NCBI RefSeq assembly: GCF_019635465.1
Contig: NZ_JAHBZK010000005.1
Location: 1 to 64,000 of the forward strand
Length of the DNA stretch: 64,000 bases
Direction: 5' to 3'
Source: Hydrogenophaga sp.
GTDB lineage: Bacteria > Pseudomonadota > Gammaproteobacteria > Burkholderiales > Burkholderiaceae_C
Shown: positions 56,178 through 64,000 of the stretch, piece by piece
Numbering within the stretch: the first letter of the stretch is position 1
Layout of the letters: every line of letters begins with the position of its first letter
The notes under the pieces: generated by a model
Database searches by the model: none
What the model saw: the letters and a program-made list of their open reading frames with translations, nothing else
Told to the model about the DNA's origin: nothing
Position numbers and translations under genes: made by a program

Positions 56178-58535
56178 ATGAATACCTCCCTGCAGCGCAT
56201 CCTGTGTATCGGCGGCGGACCGGCCGGTCTCTACTTCGCCCTGCTGATGAAGCAGCGTCAGCCCTCGCTGCAGGTGACCGTGGTCGAGCGCAACCGCCCC
56301 TTCGACACCTTTGGCTGGGGCGTTGTGCTGTCCGACCAGACGCTGGGCAATCTGCGCCAGGCCGACGCCGCCACCGCCAAGGAAATCGGCGACGCCTTCA
56401 ACCACTGGGACGACATCGAGGTGTTCTACAAGGGCCGCAGCGTGCGCAGCACCGGCCATGGCTTCTGTGGCATCGGGCGCAAGCGGTTGCTCAACGTGCT
56501 GCAGGCACGCTGCCAGCAGCTGGGCGTGGACCTGGTGTTCGAGACCGACGTCACCGACGACCAGGCCCTGGCCGCGCAGTACAACGCCGATCTGGTGATC
56601 GCCAGCGACGGCCTCAACAGCCGCGTGCGCACGCGCTACCAGGACACCTTCCAGCCCGACATCGACACCCGCCAGTGCCGCTTCGTGTGGCTTGGCACCA
56701 AGAAGAAGTTCGACGCCTTCACCTTCGCCTTCGTCGAGACCGAGCACGGCTGGTTTCAGGCCCACGCCTACCAGTTCGACGCCGACACCTCGACCTTCAT
56801 CGTCGAGACGCCCGAGGCCGTGTGGCAGGCGCATGGCATCGACCAGATGGAGCAGACCGAAGCGATTGCCTTCTGCGAGAAGCTGTTTGCACCCTACCTC
56901 GATGGTCATCCGCTCATCAGCAACGCAGCGCACCTGCGCGGCTCGGCCATCTGGATCCGGTTCCCACGCGTGATCTGCAACACCTGGGTGCACACGCAAG
57001 ACATCGCCGGCAAGCCCACGCCCATCGTGCTCATGGGCGACGCCGCCCACACCGCGCATTTCTCCATCGGCAGCGGCACCAAGCTCGCGCTTGAAGACGC
57101 GATCGACCTCGCCGTTGAATTCGAACGCCACCCCGAAGCCGATGTGGCCACCGTGCTGCAGGCTTATGAGGCACGCCGTAGCGTGGAGGTGCTCAAGATC
57201 CAGAACGCGGCGCGCAACTCCACCGAGTGGTTCGAGCACGTGGACCGCTACACCGGCATGGAGATCGAGCAGTTCGCGTATTCGTTGCTCACGCGCAGCC
57301 AGCGCATCAGTCACGAGAACCTGCGCCTGCGCGATGCGAAGTGGCTCGAAGGCTATGAAAATTGGCTCGCGCAGAAGGCGGGAACCCAGGCCGCGAAGCA
57401 CCCCACGCCGCCGATGCTGCTGCCGCTCAAGGTGCGCAGCGTCGAACTCAAGAACCGCATCGTCGTCTCGCCCATGGCGCAGTACAAGGCGGTCGACGGC
57501 GTGGTCGGCGACTGGCACTTCATGCACCTGGGTGCGCGCGCCGCGGGTGGTGCGGCGCTGGTGATGGTGGAGATGACCAGCCCCGCGCCCGAAGGCCGCA
57601 TCACCCCCGGCTGCCCCGGGCTGTGGAACGACGAACAGCAGGCCGCCTTCGCGCGCATCGTGCGCTTCGCGCATGCCAACGGCGACGGCGCGAAGATCGG
57701 CATCCAGTTGGGCCACAGCGGGCCCAAGGGCTCCACACAACTCGGCTGGGACGACATCGACGAGCCCTTGCCGAGCGGCAACTGGCCGCTGCTGTCGGCC
57801 AGCGCCGTGGCCTATGGCGCGCAGAACCAGGTGCCGCGCGCCATGACCCGCGCCGACATGGACGCGATGACCGCCGCCTTCGTCGAATCCACGAAGCGCG
57901 CCGCCGCTGCGGGCTTCGACTGGCTGGAGCTGCACTGCGCACACGGCTACCTGCTCTCGGCCTTCATCTGCCCGCTCACCAACCAGCGCACCGACGACTA
58001 CGGCGGCTCGCTGGAGAACCGCTGTCGCTACCCGTTGGAGGTCTTCAAGGCCATGCGCGCCGTGTGGCCGGCCGACAAACCCTTCAGCGTGCGCATCTCG
58101 GCGCACGACTGGGCGCCGGGCGGCAACACACCCGACGACGCGGTGGCGATCGCGCGCCTGTTCAAGGCCGCGGGCTGCGACGTGATCGATGTCTCGTCGG
58201 GGCAGACCACACGCCAGGCCAAACCGGTCTACGGCCGCATGTACCAGACCCCGTTTGCCGACCGCGTGCGCAACGAGGTCGACATCCTCACCATGGCAGT
58301 GGGCGCCATCAGCGAGGCCGACCACGCCAACAGCATCGTCGCCGCGGGTCGCGCCGACCTGTGTGCGGTGGCCCGCCCTCACCTGGCCAACCCGGCATGG
58401 ACCCTGCACGAGGCCGCCAAGCTGCAGACACGCGCCATCCAGTGGCCCGCTCCCTACCTGAGCGGGCGCGACCAGCTCTACCGCGAGATTGCACGGCAAC
58501 AGGCCATGAACGCGAAGGGGTCTGCTGATGCATAA
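56178..58535 (+). CDS. 2-aminobenzoyl-CoA (or salicylyl-CoA) monooxygenase/reductase
   Basis: A 785-residue fusion. Residues 1-395 are a group A flavin monooxygenase (GGGPAGLYF at 12-20; [21 protein letters not shown] as FAD-ribityl region). Residues ~405-775 are an old-yellow-enzyme-like reductase ([22 protein letters not shown]). This is the layout of the bifunctional enzyme that hydroxylates and reduces 2-aminobenzoyl-CoA in the aerobic CoA pathway of Azoarcus; automatic annotation calls it salicylyl-CoA 5-hydroxylase/oxidoreductase. A RidA at the operon end favours the amino substrate. The start has no Shine-Dalgarno. Confidence 0.88.
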   Translation: MNTSLQRILCIGGGPAGLYFALLMKQRQPSLQVTVVERNRPFDTFGWGVVLSDQTLGNLRQADAATAKEIGDAFNHWDDIEVFYKGRSVRSTGHGFCGIGRKRLLNVLQARCQQLGVDLVFETDVTDDQALAAQYNADLVIASDGLNSRVRTRYQDTFQPDIDTRQCRFVWLGTKKKFDAFTFAFVETEHGWFQAHAYQFDADTSTFIVETPEAVWQAHGIDQMEQTEAIAFCEKLFAPYLDGHPLISNAAHLRGSAIWIRFPRVICNTWVHTQDIAGKPTPIVLMGDAAHTAHFSIGSGTKLALEDAIDLAVEFERHPEADVATVLQAYEARRSVEVLKIQNAARNSTEWFEHVDRYTGMEIEQFAYSLLTRSQRISHENLRLRDAKWLEGYENWLAQKAGTQAAKHPTPPMLLPLKVRSVELKNRIVVSPMAQYKAVDGVVGDWHFMHLGARAAGGAALVMVEMTSPAPEGRITPGCPGLWNDEQQAAFARIVRFAHANGDGAKIGIQLGHSGPKGSTQLGWDDIDEPLPSGNWPLLSASAVAYGAQNQVPRAMTRADMDAMTAAFVESTKRAAAAGFDWLELHCAHGYLLSAFICPLTNQRTDDYGGSLENRCRYPLEVFKAMRAVWPADKPFSVRISAHDWAPGGNTPDDAVAIARLFKAAGCDVIDVSSGQTTRQAKPVYGRMYQTPFADRVRNEVDILTMAVGAISEADHANSIVAAGRADLCAVARPHLANPAWTLHEAAKLQTRAIQWPAPYLSGRDQLYREIARQQAMNAKGSADA

Positions 58536-58784
58536 ATCGCCACTGCGTAGCCCCCCAGAACGCTCGCTCTCTAGGCGCCAAGCGCAGTCAGGCTGGAGGC
58601 CTGGCGAGCATTGGCAACGACGAGAGCGAGCGTTCTGGGGGACTACCCGAAGGGCCGGGGCTGCGAGCCAGGCATCGTGTTGTTGCAACCCTTGGCCGGG
58701 CAGCCAGCCCTGCCAGCGGGTCGCGCCGAACGCTGCCTGGCTCGCAGCGCCGGCGCAGCGGCGATTTGTGCATCAGCAGACCCC
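58517..58784. repeat. 268-base cloverleaf-like nested inverted repeat
   Basis: Outer arms 58517-58547 and 58754-58784 match in 29 of 31 positions when one is reversed. Within them are two hairpins: 58547-58571 with 58622-58646 (24 of 25) and 58660-58674 with 58734-58748 (15 of 15). The left arm covers the last codons and stop of the monooxygenase gene; the right arm ends 22 bases before the MarR start. No coding sequence is inside. Confidence 0.9.
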
Positions 58785-58805
58785 AAAAGAAGAGGAGGCA
58801 AGCAA

Positions 58806-59291
58806 GTGAGCGAACTGCAAGAAACGCTGGACATGGAGGCGCGTGCCCACAGCGAGCACGCCCAGGAATTGCGCCTGTGGCTGCGCCTGCTGACCTGCTC
58901 GCAACTGATCGAAAAGCGCGTGCGCGCCGGCCTGCGCGAGCACTTCGACACCACCCTGCCGCGCTTTGACCTGATGGCCCAGCTGGAGCGTCACCCCGAG
59001 GGTCTGAAGATGAAGGACCTGTCGCACCGGCTGATGGTCACCGGTGGCAACGTCACCGGCATCACCGATCAGCTGGTGGCCGAGGGCCTGGTCGAGCGCA
59101 CCGGCGTCGAGGGCGATCGCCGCGTCTTTCGTGTGCGGCTGACCGAGCTGGGCCGCCGCAGTTTTGCCGACATGGCCGAGCAGCACGAGCACTGGATCGT
59201 CGAAGCCTTCGAAGGCCTGACCCCGCGCGAACTCGAACAACTTCACCGCCTGCTTGGCAAGGTCAAGCAGTACCAGAAAGAACTCGAATGA
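58806..59291 (+). CDS. MarR-family regulator of the operon
   Basis: A 161-residue winged-helix protein: helices [26 protein letters not shown], recognition part [22 protein letters not shown], and wing [16 protein letters not shown]. MarR members that respond to aryl-CoA thioesters regulate similar catabolic operons, so the CoA ester is a likely inducer (inference). I chose the GTG after AGAGGAGG because upstream codons lie in the repeat. It overlaps the next ATG by four bases. Confidence 0.9.
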   Translation: MSELQETLDMEARAHSEHAQELRLWLRLLTCSQLIEKRVRAGLREHFDTTLPRFDLMAQLERHPEGLKMKDLSHRLMVTGGNVTGITDQLVAEGLVERTGVEGDRRVFRVRLTELGRRSFADMAEQHEHWIVEAFEGLTPRELEQLHRLLGKVKQYQKELE

Positions 59292-60139
59292 AGCACCCGA
59301 TCCCCGACCACAACCCGATGCGCGGCCAGTACGGCCCCGCACCTGCAGCGCCCAGGCATTTTGCGCTCGCCATCGCAGACGGCGTGGCCACCGTGACACT
59401 GAACCGGCCCGACCGCAAGAACCCGCTCACCTTCGACTCCTACGCCGAGCTGCGCGACTGGTTCACCGGCCTGCAACGCGCCACCGACGTGAAAGCCGTG
59501 GTGCTGACAGGCGCGGGTGGCAACTTCTGCTCCGGTGGCGACGTGCACGAAATCATCGGCCCGCTCACCACCATGACCATGCCCGAGCTGCTGGCCTTCA
59601 CCCGCATGACCGGCGCCCTGGTGAGCGCCATGCGCGCCTGCCCGCAGCCCATCGTCGCGGCCATCGACGGCGTGTGCGCGGGCGCGGGCGCCATGATGGC
59701 GCTGGCGTCCGACCTGCGCCTGGGCACGGCGCGCGCCACCACCGCCTTCCTGTTCACGCGCGTGGGCCTGGCCGGCGCCGACATGGGCGCCTGCGCGCTG
59801 TTGCCGCGCCTCATCGGCCAGGGCCGCGCCAGCGAGCTGCTGTTCACCGGCCGCGCCATGAAGGCCGACGAAGGCCTGGCCTGGGGCTTCTTCAACGCAC
59901 TGCACGAACCCGATGCACTGCCCGATGCCGCCCAGAAGCTGGCGCGTTCGCTGGCCGAGGGCCCGACCTTCGCGCACGGCATGACCAAGACCATGCTGCA
60001 CCAGGAGTGGGCCATGACGCTGGACCAGGCCATCGAGGCCGAGGCCCAGGCGCAAGCGATCTGCATGCAGACGCAGGACTTCCGCCGCGCGTACGAGGCC
60101 TTCGCGGCCAAGCAGCGCCCGGTGTTCGAAGGCGACTGA
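59288..60139 (+). CDS. Enoyl-CoA hydratase/isomerase family protein
   Basis: A 283-residue crotonase-fold protein: [18 protein letters not shown], oxyanion part [19 protein letters not shown], and [30 protein letters not shown]. One acid residue of classic hydratases (GxGxE after the second loop) is replaced by the ADMGA region, so it may be a ring-opening or isomerase enzyme. It should act on the reduced ring CoA ester. ATGA overlap with the MarR gene. Confidence 0.9.
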   Translation: MKHPIPDHNPMRGQYGPAPAAPRHFALAIADGVATVTLNRPDRKNPLTFDSYAELRDWFTGLQRATDVKAVVLTGAGGNFCSGGDVHEIIGPLTTMTMPELLAFTRMTGALVSAMRACPQPIVAAIDGVCAGAGAMMALASDLRLGTARATTAFLFTRVGLAGADMGACALLPRLIGQGRASELLFTGRAMKADEGLAWGFFNALHEPDALPDAAQKLARSLAEGPTFAHGMTKTMLHQEWAMTLDQAIEAEAQAQAICMQTQDFRRAYEAFAAKQRPVFEGD

Positions 60140-60151
60140 TCGATCGAGAAA

Positions 60152-61363
60152 GTGAACCCACCCATGGTTGCCTTCGACCGTCCCCACGGCATGACCCCAC
60201 CGCAATCGCAATGGGCCCTGCCCTTCTTCGGCGAACACCACCGCACACTCGCGCTGGGCCTGGCCGACTGGGCCGGGGCGCAGCAGGTCGATGAGACGGA
60301 CGACCGGTGCGCCTGCCGCGACTGGGTGGCCCGCCTGGGCCATGCGGGCTGGTTGCGCTATTGCGTGCCCGCCGCGCACGGTGGTGCCCTGGACAAACTC
60401 GATTCGCGCGCCCTGGTGATCCTGCGCGAGACGCTGGCCTTTCATTCGCCACTGGCCGATTTCGCCTTCGCGATGCAGGGGCTGGGCAGCGGCAGCATCA
60501 CGCTGGGCGGCACAGCTGCGCAGCGCGACCAGCGCCTGCCCGCAGTGGCCGAAGGTCGTCAGATCGCAGCCTTTGCGCTCAGCGAGCCCGACGCCGGCTC
60601 CGACGTGGCCGGCATGCAGACGCGCGCCCAGCCCATGGACGGCGGCTGGGTGATCGATGGCTGCAAGACCTGGATCAGCAACGGCGGCCTGGCCGACTTC
60701 TACGTGGTTTTTGCCAAGACCACGGCCGACGCCGGCGCACGTGGCATCAGTGCCTTCGTGGTGCCTGCCGACGCGCCGGGGCTGGACACCTCAGAGCACA
60801 TCGACGTGATGGCCCCGCACCCGCTGGCCACCCTGCGCTTCAATCAATGCCGCGTGGGCGCCGACGCCTTGCTGGGCACGGTCGACACCGGCTTCAAGCT
60901 GGCCATGCAGACGCTGGACATCTTCCGCGCCTCGGTGGCCGCCGCCGCGCTGGGCATGGCGCGGCGCGCCTTTGCCGAGGCCGTGGCGCACGCCCGGCAG
61001 CGCAAGATGTTTGGCCAGCACCTGGCCGACTTCCAGCTCACACAGGCCAGGCTGGGCGAGATGAGCGCGCTGATCGATGCCGCTGCCATGCTGACCTACC
61101 GCGCCGCCTGGATGCGCGACGAGAGCACCACCGAGGGCGCCGGCACACCCGCCTACACAGCCGCGGCCGCGGCGGCCAAGCTCACCGCCACCGAGAACGC
61201 GCAGCGCGTGATCGACATGGCGCTGCAGATGTTTGGCGGCCGCGGTGTCCGGGTGGGCGAAGTGATCGAACACCTTTATCGCGACATCCGCTCGCTGCGC
61301 ATCTACGAGGGCGCCAGCGAAGTGCAGTTGCTCATTCTCGGCAAGGCCGCATTGAAGACATGA
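60152..61363 (+). CDS. Acyl-CoA dehydrogenase
   Basis: A 403-residue flavoenzyme of the acyl-CoA dehydrogenase family. [15 protein letters not shown] and [17 protein letters not shown] are the FAD-binding parts; [17 protein letters not shown] ends it. The catalytic Glu cannot be fixed without alignment. It would desaturate a CoA intermediate after ring reduction or opening. The GTG at 60152 is chosen; an ATG 12 bases later is also possible. It overlaps the ligase gene by four bases. Confidence 0.9.
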   Translation: MNPPMVAFDRPHGMTPPQSQWALPFFGEHHRTLALGLADWAGAQQVDETDDRCACRDWVARLGHAGWLRYCVPAAHGGALDKLDSRALVILRETLAFHSPLADFAFAMQGLGSGSITLGGTAAQRDQRLPAVAEGRQIAAFALSEPDAGSDVAGMQTRAQPMDGGWVIDGCKTWISNGGLADFYVVFAKTTADAGARGISAFVVPADAPGLDTSEHIDVMAPHPLATLRFNQCRVGADALLGTVDTGFKLAMQTLDIFRASVAAAALGMARRAFAEAVAHARQRKMFGQHLADFQLTQARLGEMSALIDAAAMLTYRAAWMRDESTTEGAGTPAYTAAAAAAKLTATENAQRVIDMALQMFGGRGVRVGEVIEHLYRDIRSLRIYEGASEVQLLILGKAALKT

Positions 61364-62979
61364 ACTCCGCGCAAACCGACCGCTTCGTGCACGACCGCCT
61401 GCCGCCACGCGATCAGTGGCCCGAGCTGCGCTACGACACGCCCGAGTTGCAGGCCATTCCCGAGCAGGTGAACCTGGTGCAGGCGCTGTTCGACCGCGCC
61501 TTCGTCAATGGCCACGCCGATCGCCCGTTTCTGCGCAGCGATGCGCGCACACTGACCTACGCCCAGGCACGCGAAAGCGTCAACCGCATCGTGGGCGTGC
61601 TGGTGAACGAGCGTGGTCTGGTGCCCGGCAACCGCGTGCTGCTGCGCGGCGGCAACTCGGTGGCCATGTCACTGGCCTGGCTGGCCATCGTCAAGGCGGG
61701 CCTGATCGTCGTGGCCACCATGCCCTTGCTGCGGGCCAAGGAGCTCACGGCCATCATCGACAAGGCCCAGCCCGCCTTGCTGCTGTGCGATGACGCGCTC
61801 ACCGCCGAACTCGAAGCCACCGACAGCGGCCTGCCCATGCTGCGCTTCAACTGCGACGGCGCCGACAGCCTGGAGGCCCTGGCCGCCCGGCAGCCCGCGC
61901 GCGCCGCGCCCTGCCCCACCTCGGGCGACGACATCGCGCTGCTGGCCTTCACCTCGGGCACCACCGGTGTGCCCAAGGCCGCCGTGCACACGCACCGCGA
62001 CGTGCTGGCCGCCTGTGAGTGCTGGCCACGCCACGTGCTGCGCGCCACGCCCGACGACATCGTCATGGGCTCGCCGCCGCTGGCCTTCACCTTCGGCCTG
62101 GGCGGCTTGCTGATCTTTCCGATGTGGGCCGGCTGCTCGGTCTACTTCCCCTCGATTCCGTACACACCCGAGGCCATGGTCAAGCTGCTGATCGCACAGG
62201 GCGCGACCATTTGCTACACCGCGCCCACCTTCTACCGGCAAATGGCCGCTTTCGCGCAGCAGCAGCACGCGACACAGGGTGGCGTGGGCCGCCTGCGCAT
62301 CTGCGTGAGTGCGGGTGAGGGCCTGCCCGATGCGACCCGGCAGTTGTGGAAGCAGGCCACGGGCATTGAAATGCTCGACGGCATCGGCGCCACCGAGATG
62401 TTCCACATCTTCATCTCCGCGGCCCCCGAGGCTGTGCGCCGCGGCGCCATCGGCACGGTGGTGCCCGGCTACACCGCGCGCGTGGTCAACGCAGACGGTC
62501 AGGACGTCGCCGATGGCGAGATCGGTCGACTCGCCGTGGTGGGCCCCACCGGCTGCCGCTACCTCGACGATGCCCGCCAGACGCAGTACGTGCGCGACGG
62601 CTGGAACTTCCCCGGCGACGCCTTCACGCGCGACGCCGATGGCTACTACCACTACCAGGCGCGCACCGACGACATGATCATCACCGCCGGCTACAACGTG
62701 GCCGGTCCGGAGGTGGAGTCCGCCTTGCTGAGCCACCCGGCCGTGGCCGAGTGCGGCGTGATCGGCCGCCCCGACGAGGACCGAGGGCAGGTGATCGTGG
62801 CCTACGTGGTACTCAAGTCGGGCCACAGCGCCGACGCCGCCATGGTCAAGGCCCTGCAGGACCACGCCAAGGCCAGCATGGCACCGTACAAGTACCCGCG
62901 CGAGGTGGTGTTCGTCGAACGCCTGCCGCGCACCGAAACCGGCAAGCTGCAACGCTTTGCGCTGCGCCAGTCGACGTAA
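61360..62979 (+). CDS. Benzoate/2-aminobenzoate-CoA ligase family enzyme
   Basis: A 539-residue adenylate-forming ligase with TSGTTG at 198-203, [17 protein letters not shown] and the hinge/lysine end [20 protein letters not shown] in the acid-binding site is characteristic of 2-aminobenzoate/benzoate-CoA ligases. It activates the aromatic acid to the CoA ester in the cytoplasm, the first step of the pathway. ATGA overlap upstream, 8-base gap to the RidA gene. Assigned to 2-aminobenzoate with caution; salicylate is the alternative. Confidence 0.87.
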   Translation: MNSAQTDRFVHDRLPPRDQWPELRYDTPELQAIPEQVNLVQALFDRAFVNGHADRPFLRSDARTLTYAQARESVNRIVGVLVNERGLVPGNRVLLRGGNSVAMSLAWLAIVKAGLIVVATMPLLRAKELTAIIDKAQPALLLCDDALTAELEATDSGLPMLRFNCDGADSLEALAARQPARAAPCPTSGDDIALLAFTSGTTGVPKAAVHTHRDVLAACECWPRHVLRATPDDIVMGSPPLAFTFGLGGLLIFPMWAGCSVYFPSIPYTPEAMVKLLIAQGATICYTAPTFYRQMAAFAQQQHATQGGVGRLRICVSAGEGLPDATRQLWKQATGIEMLDGIGATEMFHIFISAAPEAVRRGAIGTVVPGYTARVVNADGQDVADGEIGRLAVVGPTGCRYLDDARQTQYVRDGWNFPGDAFTRDADGYYHYQARTDDMIITAGYNVAGPEVESALLSHPAVAECGVIGRPDEDRGQVIVAYVVLKSGHSADAAMVKALQDHAKASMAPYKYPREVVFVERLPRTETGKLQRFALRQST

Positions 62980-62987
62980 GAGGACTC

Positions 62988-63380
62988 ATGCAGACACTTC
63001 ACCCTCAGGGCTGGACGCCCCCCAAGGGCTACGCCAATGGCGTGGCCGCCCGCGGCACGCAGATCTTCGTCGGCGGCCAGATCGGCTGGAACGGCCAGCA
63101 GCAGTTCGAGAGCGACGACTTCATTCACCAGACACGCCAGGCCTTGCAGAACGTGCGGGACGTGCTGGCCTGCGCCGGCGCGGGCCCCGAGCACATGGTG
63201 CGCATGACCTGGTACATCCTCGATCGCGACGAATACAACGCCCGCCTGCGCGAACTGGGTGATGCGTACCGCAGTGTGATGGGCCGAGAGTTTCCGGCCA
63301 TGACCTGCGTCGAGGTGCGCCGGCTGGTGGAGGCACGGGCCAAGGTGGAGATCGAGGTCACGGCGGTGCTGCCGGACTGA
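62988..63380 (+). CDS. RidA (YjgF/YER057c/UK114) family enamine/imine deaminase
   Basis: A 130-residue trimeric-type RidA protein. FVGGQIGWNGQQQF is the core strand pair and ARAKVEIEVTAV carries the active-site Arg (ARxKVEIE). RidA proteins hydrolyse reactive enamines and imines to release ammonia. Here it is the last gene of the operon, so it could remove the amino group from the dearomatised 2-amino ring; that is inference. AGAGGA precedes the ATG. Confidence 0.92.
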   Translation: MQTLHPQGWTPPKGYANGVAARGTQIFVGGQIGWNGQQQFESDDFIHQTRQALQNVRDVLACAGAGPEHMVRMTWYILDRDEYNARLRELGDAYRSVMGREFPAMTCVEVRRLVEARAKVEIEVTAVLPD

Positions 63381-63394
63381 GGCGCTGAGCCCGC

Positions 63395-64000
63395 TCAGTA
63401 CTCGCGAAGCAGTACGCCTTCGCTGACCAGATCGGGCAGTGTGAAGCGGACCTGACAACCCCCACCCGGTGTGGCGTCGCAATGGATGCTGCCCCCATGG
63501 TGCTCGACGATGCGCGCCGCCATGGCCAGTCCGACACCCAGGCCTTCGAAGTCCTGCGAATGGTGCTGCCGCTGGAACAACAGGAACAACCTGCTCGCGC
63601 GCTGGCGATCGAAACCCGTGCCGTTATCGCGCACGAAGAAGGTGAAGGTGCCGTCCGAGCCGCGCTCATGGCCCACCGTCACCCTCGGCTGCGCCGCATC
63701 GCGCGAGAACTTCACGGCGTTGTCGAGCAAATGGCGAAACACCTGCGCCAGCAGCATGGGGTCGGCTTGCACCGAGGGCAGGTCGGGCGCGATATCCCAT
63801 TGCACGCGCACGTCCTGAGCGGCACTGGGCAGGTGCGCCTTCACCTCCTGCACCAGCGCGCCGAGCGGCACCTCCTGCAGGGCCGGCCGGGCACGGCAGA
63901 GGTACAGGTAGTCCTGCAAGGCCTCGACCATGGCGGTCATCCGGCTCAAACCCGCTTGCGCCTGCTCGGCATACGCCGCGAGCACGTCGTCGCTGATTTC
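63395..64000 (-). CDS. Sensor histidine kinase, C-terminal part (partial)
   Basis: The window ends inside this gene; 201 residues of its C-terminal end are seen. Present are the end of the dimerisation helix (LSRMTAMVEALQDYLYL), the N-box LLDNAVKFSRDA, DNGTGFDRQRASRLF and EGLGVGLAMAARIVEHHGGSI. The H-box and sensor lie outside. The wording (FQRQHHSQDFEGLGVGLA) recalls bacteriophytochrome-like kinases. It is convergent with the ridA gene, 14 bases away. Confidence 0.87.
   Translation of the reverse strand, partial: EISDDVLAAYAEQAQAGLSRMTAMVEALQDYLYLCRARPALQEVPLGALVQEVKAHLPSAAQDVRVQWDIAPDLPSVQADPMLLAQVFRHLLDNAVKFSRDAAQPRVTVGHERGSDGTFTFFVRDNGTGFDRQRASRLFLLFQRQHHSQDFEGLGVGLAMAARIVEHHGGSIHCDATPGGGCQVRFTLPDLVSEGVLLREY

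Noticed and set aside
56172-58688. An 838-codon minus-strand frame opposite the monooxygenase gene
   Set aside because: Composition is shadow-like, it has no motif and it would cross the inverted-repeat element; the plus-strand gene is certain.
58536-58805. A hidden small gene or tRNA within the 270-base gap
   Set aside because: The stems do not fit a tRNA cloverleaf in size, and no frame with a ribosome site lies inside; the gap is explained by the inverted repeats.
60307-61359. In-frame extension upstream of the CoA ligase
   Set aside because: Open frame through the dehydrogenase gene, but the ligase family N-terminus begins at 61360 and overlaps the dehydrogenase stop as in other operon joints.

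Overview
The window looks like chromosome of a high-GC betaproteobacterium of the order Burkholderiales, most like the Comamonadaceae (Hydrogenophaga / Acidovorax relatives). The reasons are the codon usage, the protein families (DUF1840, DUF3455 with its ECF sigma pair, NodIJ-type ABC transporter next to psd, orphan TctC/Bug binding proteins) and the CoA-dependent aromatic catabolism genes. Nothing points to a prophage, plasmid or integrated island: I found no transposase, integrase, CRISPR array, rRNA or tRNA. Genes are densely packed, many with 4-base ATGA/GTGA overlaps.

Layout. 0-5 kb: the 3' end of icmF, a lipid/diacylglycerol kinase, a DUF6352-like gene, a beta-helix lipoprotein with a 32-unit Ala-Pro linker, and arginase. 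5-13 kb: a GMC oxidoreductase overlapping a small ABM-domain gene, hydroxybutyryl-CoA dehydrogenase, a hemerythrin protein, glutathione reductase, a MgtC/DUF4010 membrane protein and AMP nucleosidase. 13-18.4 kb: an IorAB-type molybdenum hydroxylase directly behind amn, then an orphan Liv-type binding protein and a LysR regulator. 18.4-24.5 kb: the DUF3455 / ECF sigma / anti-sigma operon, purT, psd and a NodIJ-like ABC transporter. 24.3-30.3 kb: a small unknown gene, YbdK ligase with a Kef-like antiporter, a methyltransferase, the SrkA kinase, and ohrR-ohr with clear operators and a terminator.

30.3-41.3 kb: a glycine-rich lipoprotein, then a four-gene, translationally coupled operon (methyltransferase, membrane sensor kinase, receiver-kinase hybrid, response regulator). 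Its order and domain make-up match the PhcBSRQ quorum-sensing system of Ralstonia. It lies downstream of htpG, which has a near-consensus heat-shock promoter. An esterase, an RluF-type pseudouridine synthase with a long disordered tail and a Crp/Fnr regulator follow.

41.4-56 kb is a transport region: acyl-CoA ligase plus livGHMKF plus a PaaK-like ligase, a DctPQM TRAP transporter, and two orphan TctC proteins flanking a small unknown gene. 56.2-63.4 kb is a catabolic operon for 2-aminobenzoate (anthranilate), or less likely salicylate, through the CoA thioester: monooxygenase/reductase, MarR regulator, enoyl-CoA hydratase, acyl-CoA dehydrogenase, CoA ligase and RidA. A cloverleaf-like 268-base inverted-repeat element sits between its first two genes. 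The window ends inside a histidine kinase gene.

The most interesting items are the PhcBSRQ-like operon, the structured repeat at 58517-58784, the RidA-containing anthranilate-type operon, and the palindromic spacers within the liv operon. No similarity search was possible; family names rest on motifs, length, order and recognition.
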